Assembly: GCA_003615045.1 (NCBI GenBank)
Contig: ML014116.1
Span: 186,001-250,000 of the forward strand
Reading direction: 5' to 3'
Origin: Caulochytrium protostelioides
Lineage: Eukaryota > Chytridiomycota > Caulochytriomycetes > Caulochytriales > Caulochytriaceae
Length of the DNA: 64,000 nt
Every line of letters begins with the position of its first letter. Position 1 is the stretch's first letter. Below, one piece after another: positions 20,441-28,543 of the stretch. The notes beneath the pieces are model-generated. The model did not search any database. It saw only the letters and a program-made list of their open reading frames with translations, and was not told the origin of the DNA. Position numbers and translations under genes: made by a program.

Positions 20441-20594
20441 CCATGCCCTCCGTGGTGTCCCCCAGGGGCCCCCGCCGAGGCAGTACGCATTTTGGTTCAG
20501 TGTCGGATAAGCTTGCCGATCTTGAGCTGCAGCGGCTTGCGGCGCAACGCGTCTGTGTCTGACGGGTAAGGCCAGGCCGCGTCGGATACTCAAC
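20441..20594 (+). repeat. Left arm: inverted copy of the Fanzor element's 3' end
   Basis: This stretch matches, in inverted orientation, the end at about 21580-21724 and, in the same orientation, the low-coordinate end of copy 1 (about 5625-5795). Shared landmarks are a CCCCCAGGGG block, GGTTCAGTGTCGGAT, and GGTAAGGCCAGGC. The arm ends abruptly at about 20594, where it joins the inside of the element at the position encoding SDGT in copy 1. Confidence 0.7.
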
Positions 20595-21640
20595 CATCGA
20601 CAGTGACGGGACCCGCGTGTGCATCCATCTTCGATGAAAAGTGTCCGACGTCGTGCCGATTGTCACGGCTATCCCCGGGACCGAGCACCCCTTGGTAGTC
20701 GGCCCCAATCAGACTGAGCACCCCCCGGAAGGCCGTCCCAATCAGACCAAGAAACCCCCGGCAGACATCCTAGATGAACACTGCTTCATCAGGAACGACC
20801 CCGGGCGCACGAACATCGTCTTTATGACCATGGTGGGACCCGAAGACCACGTCGTCAGCTGGAAGTTGATGCGAAAGCAGTACTATGTGGAAGCAGGCAG
20901 GAAAGCCACCCAAAGCAGTCAGAGATGTGGCAGCGCCATTTGAAAGAGCCGCTGCTGCGGCTGTCGGGGGTGAGCTCCAAGGGCACAGCGCTCGACGCGC
21001 ACCACCGCTTCCTGGAGGTGCGGCTCGTTACGGACGAGCCGCTGTGGGCCGAGTTCATGAAGCCACGCTGGGCATGCCAGCGCCTGCGGCTCTACAGCGG
21101 CAAGCAGCGCGTGTTTGCCAAGCTTATGAATTGCGTCGCCAAGGGGGCAGCTACGGAGATGGCACCCATGGTCGCTGAAGTGGTGGTCGCTTATGGCGCC
21201 TCCCAGTTTGCCCCGGGAGGCAAGAGCGAGATCGCCGTCCCAACCGCTCGCGCGTACCAGGCATGCGCCCATCGGTTCCGCATGATCTTGGTCGACGAGA
21301 TCCGGACAACCCAGGTGCATGCCGAGACGAATGACTTCCCGGCCAAGGTGAACGCCCGGGACTCGACGGCCGTGCCGATCTCTCGCGCGTCCCGGGCAGG
21401 TGCCCACTCGACCGAGCCGAGGGCGGTCAACCGGGTCCGCAGGACCCTGGGGTATGCCCAGACGCATGGGGTCCAGAACCCCGGGCAACGCTGGCGCCAG
21501 GGGATCGTGGTCCGAGGTTTGCGGTGGTGTGATTCCACGGCAGGTTTGTGAACGATGTCACGGCCGCATTGAACATTCGACGTTGCCTGGTCTTACCCGT
21601 CAGACCGACGGCGCTGAGCCGCAACCTCGGGCAAGATCCG
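20594..21640 (+). pseudogene. Fanzor-type nuclease pseudogene, copy 2
   Basis: Plus-strand fragments follow the same order as in copy 1. They are a remnant of the SDGT/CIH segment, a RuvC-I-like NDPGRTN (about 20795-20820), and then, after a frameshift near 20925, WQRHLKEPLLRLSGV and DAHHRFLEV. Next is the RuvC-II region, with VAYGASQFAPGGKSE, RAYQACAHRF and LVDEIRTTQ (about 21180-21320). The frame stops at 21549-21551. A further shift exposes VNDVTAALNIRR (about 21546-21580), a RuvC-III block that has lost the usual Arg before Asp. The 5' part of the gene is missing. It cannot encode a nuclease. Confidence 0.65.
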
Positions 21641-21724
21641 CTGCCGTCTGTGGTCAGCAAGCTCATCCGACACTGAACCGAAATGCGTTACTGCCTCGGT
21701 GACCCCTGGGGCGCACCATGGAGG
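21580..21724 (-). repeat. Right arm: Fanzor element 3' end
   Basis: This is the inverted partner of 20441-20594. It contains ATCCGACACTGAACC (near 21666) and the CCCCTGGGG block (near 21703), both in reverse orientation to the left arm. Confidence 0.7.
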
Positions 21725-22738
21725 GGATGGTGTTCGCGCTAAGTAAGGAAGGGCCTATCGATATGAGCACTGCGCTCACCAAAAAATAAATATATAAATA
21801 TATATCAAAAATATTCATATGTGTATGATTGTCAAACTCGGGGGCAGGGGGAAGCGGCAGTGACGAACGGCGAACCCGAGGCCCCAGGCGGTACGCGGTA
21901 CCGGCTACGGGCTGCCGGGGGCATGCTTTCGGCGTGACAAAGGCGTGGGCGCCGATCGAGCACCGCCAGGCGGCCTGGCTATTGACGCGGCGGCGGAAAT
22001 GGCGCCAGGGCGCTGTGTTTGAGCCATGATTGACCAACGTGCGGTGGCGCCAGCATCAATATGTCGGTGTTTTTAGGCCGCTGGCCGCTGACGGCGGGCC
22101 ATTGATCGCTGGCCACGGCTCGCTGGCCACCTCTGTGCCCGCGCAAGGGGTCGGAGCTTCGGGGCCACCCACCACCCATCGCTGGTGACGGCCACACCAT
22201 CCTGGGGAACGGGCCTCATGACGCCGGCCATGTTGGACTCGGCCAGGCCTAAAGTGACGCGGATGGTCCTGTGCCTGGCTGGCACCGGACGTGATCCGCT
22301 TTCGGAGACTGTCGCAGAGCATCGGCCGAATGGCGACGGGGACCGTCGCGTGGCCGCTGCATCCGCTGTCGGCGACATCAGAAGAGGACTGGCGCCATTG
22401 TGTAGCAAAGCGTGCTGCCATTGTTTCATCATGTCGCATCACGCCAGCCAGCACTCATGACAGGCGGTGCCGACGCTTTCGCGATCCGGCGACCACGTAT
22501 AAGAGTTGCGAGCTGGCGGGGTGGGCGAATCACCTCCATGATCGCCATGAAGCAGGGACCACGACAGGGGCGTTGCATTTCAAGTTTATTTCCCAGGTCG
22601 GCTTGCATCGTGACCCGTAAGCGATTCGACAAGTCAAACAATTCAATCGGCCAGGCAGTCGCTCTTCCTTTCTCGTACTCACGCACTCGCTCATTCCCTC
22701 TTTTCACAGAGTGCTGCTGTTGAATCCGGGTGCTCGCC
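21725..22738. other. Intergenic region with an AT-rich island
   Basis: No gene was supported. An AT-rich island of about 47 bp (21779-21825), mostly A/T with AATAAATATATAAATATATAT, stands out sharply from GC-rich surroundings. A TATAAG element lies at 22498-22503, before the next secreted-protein gene. Confidence 0.5.
22498..22504 (+). promoter_or_regulatory. TATA box of the secreted-protein gene starting at 22739
   Basis: GTATAAGAG sits about 240 bp before the ATG and is followed by a pyrimidine-rich stretch at about 22660-22705. It is weaker than the TATA boxes at 200 and 14868. Confidence 0.45.
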
Positions 22739-24127
22739 ATGCTTTGGGCTGCGTGGGCCACGCTGGGGCTGGCCCTGCCGGGGATCGTCGCCGGGGGCCC
22801 TGTTCCTTCCGAGGACGGCTCCGCCGGGCACGTTCGCCGCGGCGACAACGGCAGCAAGATCAACCATCGCGTCCGATTGTTTCAGGATCGCAAGGAGCCG
22901 TGGAACGACATGAAAGCGCTGGACGAACTCAAGGCCCACTGGCCGCCGCAGAGCCCGCGACATTCGTACAAAGACATCAAGAACTCCGATCGGTATGTGT
23001 ACGTGTACCCGTGGGTGATGACGGACGGCGCGGCGGACAGCGCCGCGCTCTGCGGAGACCTGCTGGACCCGTGCAAGCAGAGCTTCAAGGTGGCCCGCCA
23101 GTTGAAGGTCTCTCCGACCGTCGCTCCGCCGTCGCCCGCGCTGAAGCCGGGGGAAGTGCCGGCCGCCCCGCCGGACCAGAATCCGCTCAAGGTCACTAAC
23201 CCGACGTTGTGCATCTGCACTTCCGAGGCCATGTCTAACAACGACATCGCAGAGCTCGCCGACAAGCTGAGTAATCTGCCGACGATCATCCGCACCAAGT
23301 TCAAGTCTGTCGTGGTCCTGGATCCGAAGCACGCCCGTCTGAACGACAAGAAGGACGAGGTCCTCGTCCTGTCGAAGGACGACCACCGCAGTGGCGCGGA
23401 TGTGATGCTGAAGGGCCTGGGGCTGTTCTGGCCGACCGACGCGGCTGAGCAGAAGGGCTTCTACGACGCCGCCAACAACCAGGATCTCTGCGTTGCGGTG
23501 GGCCAAAGTGATGATCAGATCGATGCGGAGGAGGCGTTCAAATACACGGCGGCCTTGTTCCTCGACCGCTTTGCCCTCAAAGACCCCACCTTGGTGGATT
23601 TGAATGGGCGATCGCGCAGCTTCCATGAGAGCCATATCGGCTGCATGCTGTTCCAGCTCCGCTGGGCGGGCCAGCGTCTCTACGGAAAGGACTGGAAGGA
23701 TCTGCCCTCGCCAGCCACTGTCTATCCCGTGACCTTATCCCAGCCGTCGAAGCACGAATCGTACTACGCCCACTTCAAAATCGACAAGATGCCCTGTCCC
23801 AAGGGCAAGAAGCTGAAGTTCGGCATTGTCTATGAGTCGGAGTGCTCGAAGAAAAAGGAGAAGACGAAAGTTTACTTCACTGCTTTTCAACCGGACGCCG
23901 CGAAGTGGGAGCCCGTCTCGACAAACAATGCCCACTGCGAAGAGCAGGAATCGAACAAAAAGCGGAAAAAGACGGAATTCACCCAGAAGAAGGTCGACTT
24001 GAGCCCAGCGACGCTGAAGGATTACCGCGAGATGTTCCGTCAGCTGACTCACAGCACCGAAGGCACGGCAGGGCCCGTCTTCGACATTATGATCTATCCC
24101 GAGGCCGCTTGTAAGATCAAAGACTAA
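22739..24127 (+). CDS. Secreted cysteine-containing pro-protein of unknown function
   Basis: This is a 462-residue protein not recognised as a known family. The ATG at 22739 was chosen because upstream in-frame sequence has no ATG. It yields a signal peptide (LWAAWATLGLALPGIVAGG, residues 2-20) and a nearby dibasic site HVRR before GDNGSK (about residue 35), like the other secreted proteins here. The mature part is hydrophilic and has around ten cysteines in spaced pairs (for example ALCGDLLDPCKQ, TLCICTS, MPCPKGKK, ESECSKK), which suggests disulfide-bonded domains. The C-terminal third is Lys/Glu-rich. No membrane segment follows the signal peptide. Codon use is less GC-saturated than in neighbours. 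An acceptor-like TTTTCACAG lies just before the start at 22702-22710, so an untranslated 5' exon is possible. Confidence 0.7.
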   Translation: MLWAAWATLGLALPGIVAGGPVPSEDGSAGHVRRGDNGSKINHRVRLFQDRKEPWNDMKALDELKAHWPPQSPRHSYKDIKNSDRYVYVYPWVMTDGAADSAALCGDLLDPCKQSFKVARQLKVSPTVAPPSPALKPGEVPAAPPDQNPLKVTNPTLCICTSEAMSNNDIAELADKLSNLPTIIRTKFKSVVVLDPKHARLNDKKDEVLVLSKDDHRSGADVMLKGLGLFWPTDAAEQKGFYDAANNQDLCVAVGQSDDQIDAEEAFKYTAALFLDRFALKDPTLVDLNGRSRSFHESHIGCMLFQLRWAGQRLYGKDWKDLPSPATVYPVTLSQPSKHESYYAHFKIDKMPCPKGKKLKFGIVYESECSKKKEKTKVYFTAFQPDAAKWEPVSTNNAHCEEQESNKKRKKTEFTQKKVDLSPATLKDYREMFRQLTHSTEGTAGPVFDIMIYPEAACKIKD

Positions 24128-24467
24128 TGATTTGCCACAGAGTGTCAGTGATACTGCCTGGCGACCCGGTATCGAACGAACACTCATCGGTTCGTGGTTC
24201 CCCCATGAGCGCGTGCACGCGTATGCTGCTCCCTGTATTTTCTTCTTTCCTCTGTCACTCCCCGCTCCTTGTTCTCTTGTTGTATCGATCCCGCACCTTT
24301 TCTCATTGTCCCATTGGCACATGGGGAGCAACGCGGACGCGCTGTGGTTCACGCCCCTGCCGTTTTCTACTATTTTAATGACAATGTTAGCTAGAGTAGG
24401 AAGAGGGCGACGGCGGCGGGACCACCACGCGGGCCCACGACGGTCGCGCGAGCGAGATGATCGCCGC
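24128..24467. other. Convergent 3' intergenic region
   Basis: This is 340 bp between the stop codons of the secreted protein (+) and eS24 (-). It is T/C-rich with no further gene. Poly(A) signals for both genes are expected here; I see no perfect AATAAA on either strand. Confidence 0.45.
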
Positions 24468-25939
24468 TTACTTCTTGGTGGCGTTGATCTTGTTCTTGGC
24501 GTAGCCGCGGACCTTCTTGGCACGGTTCTTGCGCTCCTTCATCTGCTTGCGCGAGTTCTTGACGTGCTCGCCGAGACCCTGGCGGATGAGCTTGAACTTG
24601 GGCTCGAACTTCTTGGCAGCGTCGAGGGAGTCGTAGATGAGGCCGAAGCCGACGGACTTGCCACCACCGTAGGCGGTCTTGAAGCCCGAGAGGAAGATGC
24701 ACTGCTCCGAGGTGGCCGGGAGCTTGTACATGGCAATGAGCTTGGCACGCAGCGACGCCTTCGTGGGGGTCGCGCGGCCCGGGTGCAGCACCTCGAGAAC
24801 GAACTGCTTGCGCTGGAGCAGCGGGTTCGAGAGGAACTTGTGCGTGCGCACGATCACGGAGTCTTCGCTGGACTGGAAGGGCGAATCACGAGAAGAAGCC
24901 AAAAAGCAGAAAGCATGGATGAGTAGGTATTTTACGTCCTCGTCAGATCAGCAAAGGATGGATCAGGGCGACCCGTGCGAAGCGTCGCGTGCCCCGCGCC
25001 CGCGCCGATGGCGATGCGGACCACACGGACTGACGATCGCGGCGCTACGAGCGTCCCGAATCCCGATGGCAAACGCTGCCGCCGCTGCGCCATCCATGCC
25101 GCACGGAAGTGTCGGTGCGGCCCGAGCGGGCAGATGGCCGGGATCGCGCCCGAGGAGCGTCCGTGAGACCGCGACCCCCGCGTCGCCGAGCAAGGGCGGA
25201 TCGCGCCCACCGATACAGGCGTGCGCGAGGGCGCCGTGGCCACCACGTGACCCCCGTCGCGTATCCGCAGGGTGTTGCCGAGCGCAGGTCTGGCTGGGCG
25301 CGTCGGGACGACGGAATACGCGATCCGCCCGCCAGGGACCCGCCGCGCTCGACGCATTGCGCAACCGACCGAGCCGCCTCGGCGTGGAAGCACGCGGCGG
25401 GGCCGCTGGGCGGAGAACGCGACGGCGGCGGGCCCGACCGCTCACGGACAACGAGCGCACGTGGCCGACGGCGGGAGGTCCCGCTCTGTCCGCATGGGCC
25501 ACGGACGCAGCGAGACCGCGCTGCGATGTCCGCGTCAGCGTCGGCGATGCCGAGCGTTGGCGATGCCGAGCGTTGACGGTGCCGATCCCGCCAGATCGAT
25601 CGAGACGGTGCCGGGCATCGCTCGAGCGCGCGCCTCGCGCTGTCGTCCTAAAGACGGTGCTGACGGCGATGGGCGCACGGCCTGAGGGAGAGCCTACCGG
25701 CCCGGGCCAGCTCGGACGGGGGACAATACTGCTGGCGGTGTTGAATCCGAGCACGAGCACGCGGGGGTGGATCACGACAGCGACAGCGACAGCGACGTTC
25801 AGGACGGCCAGGCGACAGGCGTGATAACGACGGGGCGACGGCCAGCACGCAGGGGTCGACCCCAGAGATTGGAATGGCGGACGCGAGCGCATGCAGCGCA
25901 GCGGGGACGGGCCGTTCTAGCTGGTAGGGACGTTACCAT
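24468..25939 (-). CDS. RPS24: 40S ribosomal protein eS24, two exons (first exon inferred)
   Basis: eS24 is a structural protein of the small ribosomal subunit. Exon 2 (24872 down to 24468) encodes [32 protein letters not shown], the [20 protein letters not shown] core, [13 protein letters not shown] and a basic tail with [22 protein letters not shown]. The frame has no ATG at its start and is preceded by CCCTTCCAG, an acceptor. In many eukaryotes (including budding yeast) the first exon of this gene is only the ATG. The only upstream ATG directly followed by GT on this strand in the next kilobase is at 25939-25937, with donor GTAACG. That gives 135 residues, the usual length, and an intron of 1,064 nt. 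The body of the gene is certain; the first exon is an inference. Confidence 0.85.
24873..25936 (-). other. Candidate long intron of the eS24 gene
   Basis: The proposed intron runs from GTAACG (25936) to TTCCAG (24873) in gene orientation. At 1,064 nt it is five to eight times longer than the other introns found here (133-201 nt). The plus-strand frames across it are Arg-rich and look noncoding. It contains a 16-bp direct duplication near 25543-25577. Confidence 0.4.
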
Positions 25940-26297
25940 GATGGCGGTGTTTCTATCGCGTACAAGGGCGGACGGCAGGGTGGGGTGGTGCAGCAGAGCG
26001 TTGGGGGGGTTCGACTCGTCTCCTCCGACTCAGCTGTGCACGCTTCGGACGCTGAGCGCCCCTTGTCGACGTATACTTGAGTCTCATGGTCCTCAGCCTG
26101 CATGCGCCGACCTCCCCTCGTGATCATATATTTCCACCGCACGGGCCGCTGGTGTGCACCCGGCAGGTGTGACCCGTCTCCTGGCTCGAGCGGATGGATG
26201 GATGGATGGATGGGTGGATGGAGGGGCCGGCATGGGCCCGCCGCCCCCTCAGGGCCGCCGTCCAAGCGCCCGTGCCGGCGGGGTGGGTGGTCCCCCT

Positions 26298-26333
<36 letters not shown>

Positions 26334-26690
26334 CGGCGGCGAGCGGCGGCGACGGCGCACGACGGGCCCCATCCGCTCGCCGCCGCCGCCGCCGCCGCCG
26401 CCGTCCGGACCCTGCCGGAGGCCCCTGCGCCGGCGCGATCGCTGCCGACGCGTCCGGCACGTGGCGGCGATCTCGGCGGCGCCGGCGCGGTCCGTGTCAT
26501 GCGGGATCGCCGTCCTCACCGCGGCGCCGGCGGCGCGTGGCGAGCCCTCATTTCGTCGGATCGACGCGACGGCCTGCGAGCCACGGCGGCTGGCGGATCG
26601 GCGGCCTGCCGCGCCGCCTGTCAGGAGGCGCCGCTCGCATCGGTAGGCGCCGCTCGCGTCTGTGCGCGCCGCAACGCCAAACGCCGCGCC
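25940..26690. other. Intergenic region between eS24 and the alanine-rich protein
   Basis: An ATATAT element at 26125-26131 could serve the eS24 promoter (about 190 bp upstream of its proposed ATG). A (GGAT)n repeat lies at 26191-26222 and a long GGC repeat around 26300-26335. Open frames run through here on both strands but are dominated by Arg/Pro/Gly. Confidence 0.4.
26191..26222 (+). repeat. 4-bp microsatellite (GGAT)n
   Basis: About seven copies of GGAT with one GGGT variant lie in noncoding DNA. Confidence 0.85.
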
Positions 26691-27860
26691 ATGGGCCCCC
26701 AACGCCATGTCCCGCTGCGCGGCCGCGGCGTCTCCTTGCTCCAGTGGGCGGCCGACGCCGCGGCCGCCGACCCCACGTGGCTTCCCGGCCGCCGTGGGCC
26801 GGCCCCAGCTGCGTCGACCCGCGCCGGCGACGCCGGCGACGCCGACGCCGACGGCAACGATGGCCACAGCGGCGGCGGCGACGGCGGCTCGACGATCCAC
26901 CCGCATCCACGGCGCGATCGCTCCCCGCTGGGAACCGCCGCCCCCCTCCATCTGATGCTTTCCGGCGCTGGCGCGGCGCCGGCGCTGGCCCGCGCCCTCG
27001 TCAGCGCGATCGGGGTGCCCGCCGCGCACGCGCACGCGGACGCCGCGCACGCGGACGCCGCGCACGCGGTGCCGGCACGCATCCTCGACCTCCAGGGCGG
27101 CGTCGCGCCGACCTTTGTCGACGCGGCCGTGGCGGCCGGCGTGGACGCCGGCGTGACCGCGGCGCAGGCCGCGCTGGCGGAGATCGAGCCGCTCGCGCCG
27201 TCGCTGGCGGCGCTGCTGGCGCGGCTGGCGGCGCTCGAGCGCGCTGCGGCACACGACGCTTGCGTGTACGCCGCCGCGGCGCCGGCCGCGCCTGTCGTCC
27301 CGGGCCTGCTCGTCGTCTGGGGCCTCCCGGCCCTGCTGGCGCTCGAGGGCCTCTTGTGCGCCCGTGCTCTGCCGCTGCGCGTGGCCGACGCCGTGCTGGC
27401 CGCCTCGCCCGAGGCCGTCGAAGGCCTGGCGGCGTCGGCGCCCAGCCCGGCGTCGGCCACGGTCCGGCTCGCGCCGACGGCCGCGCCGCGGTCCGGTCCC
27501 GCGGCGCCGCTCGCGGCGGGCGGCCGCGGCGGGAACCTGCTGCTGCGCGCCGAAGCGAGCGCGGCGCCGCGGGCGCTGGCGGCCGTGTGGGCCGCGCTGG
27601 CACGAGTCGCGGCCGCGACGCAGTGGCGCGTCGTGGTCGTGTCGCCGGCGCCGCCCGTGGTCTGCGTGCCGCTGCGGCGGTTCGGCGCGGCGGCGGCGGC
27701 GGACGATGCGGCGGCGGACGATGCGGCGGCGGCGCCCGCGGCGGCCTCGCGGCGGCGCGATCTGCGCAGTCGACTGGCCGCCTTGACGCGCCGCGTCTGC
27801 CACGACCGCGCGCTGGTCGTCGAGGTGCGCGACGGCGTCTGGTCGATGCGCGCGGCCTGA
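26691..27860 (+). CDS. Hypothetical alanine-rich protein
   Basis: This 389-residue frame starts at an ATG with good context (GCGCCATGGGC). It is called because its composition (Leu/Val/Ala-rich hydrophobic segments, ordinary Arg content) is protein-like, whereas the other frames across the same DNA are Arg-rich. No family was recognised. Segments look like alternating strands and helices: ISLLQWAAD-like start, APLHLMLSGAGAAPALARALV, ARILDLQGG, GLLVVWGLPALLAL, and ALARVAAATQWRVVVVSP. The order faintly recalls RecA-like folds that have lost the ATP loop (such as Elp6 or Rad51-paralogue-type proteins); there is no GxxGxGKT motif, so this is only a suggestion. A short HADAAHADAAHA repeat and an acidic DDAAADDAAA repeat are present. 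Introns were not excluded. Confidence 0.4.
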   Translation: MGPQRHVPLRGRGVSLLQWAADAAAADPTWLPGRRGPAPAASTRAGDAGDADADGNDGHSGGGDGGSTIHPHPRRDRSPLGTAAPLHLMLSGAGAAPALARALVSAIGVPAAHAHADAAHADAAHAVPARILDLQGGVAPTFVDAAVAAGVDAGVTAAQAALAEIEPLAPSLAALLARLAALERAAAHDACVYAAAAPAAPVVPGLLVVWGLPALLALEGLLCARALPLRVADAVLAASPEAVEGLAASAPSPASATVRLAPTAAPRSGPAAPLAAGGRGGNLLLRAEASAAPRALAAVWAALARVAAATQWRVVVVSPAPPVVCVPLRRFGAAAAADDAAADDAAAAPAAASRRRDLRSRLAALTRRVCHDRALVVEVRDGVWSMRAA

Positions 27861-27956
27861 GCGCGGCCCGTCCTGCGCGTCGCGTGGCGCAGCGCGGCCG
27901 GCGGGGCCGGGCGGCGGAAGGCATCGGTGCTGGCGCGCGCGGCGGCGCGGGGCCCT

Positions 27957-27982
27957 CCGGTCCGGTCCGGTCCGGTCCGGTC
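27957..27982 (+). repeat. 5-bp microsatellite (CCGGT)5
   Basis: This is the same pentamer (in rotation) as the repeat at 34516-34545. Confidence 0.85.
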
Positions 27983-28129
27983 GCCCTCCGCCCACCCGCC
28001 TCTCCAGCCGATCACGCCTCTCCCTTCGTTCCGCCGCCCAGCGCTTGCTGGGACCGGCACTACCGCCAGCACCGCCCGACGTGCCGGCGGGACCGCCGGT
28101 CGTCGCGCCGAGTGCGGACTTCATCCCAT

Positions 28130-28130
<1 letters not shown>

Positions 28131-28197
<67 letters not shown>
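28131..28197 (+). repeat. 6-bp microsatellite (GTCGGC)11
   Basis: About eleven perfect tandem hexamers lie between genes. Confidence 0.85.
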
Positions 28198-28198
<1 letters not shown>

Positions 28199-28360
28199 GA
28201 GCTGCCTGTCGGTCGCACGTGGCGCACGATCGTGCCGTCGCGGGGCCGGAGGCGCGCGCGGCGATGCGAGATGAAGCCATGGGCGGGCATCGCCTCCCGC
28301 GCCGCGGTCGTCCAGCGGTCACGCCTGACGCGCCGGTACCCCCCCACACGGCCCTCTCAC

Positions 28361-28400
28361 GCGTCGCGTCGCGTCGCGTCGCGTCGTCTCGCGTCGTCTC
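28361..28400 (+). repeat. 5-bp microsatellite (GCGTC)n
   Basis: At least five perfect copies are followed by GTCTC/GCGTC variants. Confidence 0.8.
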
Positions 28401-28543
28401 CTGCCGTCACGGCCCGTCCACGCGTCGTCTCGCGCCGTCCGCTCGCCTGCGCCTCGGCACCGGCACCACTCGACCGGGGTCCGAGCGCCACGCCTCGCGC
28501 GCCGTGCGGCTCACCCCGCCCGCGGCCGCGGCGCGCGTCGACG

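Larger units (their letters stand above)
20441..21724 (+). mobile_element. Rearranged (fold-back) Fanzor relic, copy 2
   Basis: The element consists of an inverted copy of its own 3' end (20441-20594) fused to a 5'-truncated copy (20594-21724) in plus orientation. The two arms match at roughly three positions in four by eye, so the rearrangement is not recent. The interior is about 90 percent identical by eye to copy 1 over the best segment (near 21000). The right end is followed by an AT-rich island at 21779-21825. Confidence 0.62.
27861..28543. other. Intergenic region upstream of CEP44 with three microsatellites
   Basis: This region holds (CCGGT)5 at 27957-27981, (GTCGGC)11 at about 28131-28197 and a GCGTC repeat at 28361-28400. 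Two of the three have 5-bp periods, which argues against the long open frame that crosses the region from 26102. It presumably includes the CEP44 promoter. Confidence 0.5.

Noticed and set aside
20441-21724. Interpretation of the inverted arms as terminal inverted repeats of a DNA transposon
   Set aside because: The left arm includes inverted coding sequence of the nuclease's 3' end and copy 1 shows this sequence at only one end, so an inverted duplication is more likely than native terminal repeats.
26102-28543. A 1,523-codon open frame that starts far upstream of CEP44
   Set aside because: Only the part from 28544 on matches CEP44. The upstream part is Arg-rich, crosses two 5-bp microsatellites and overlaps a better frame at 26691-27860.
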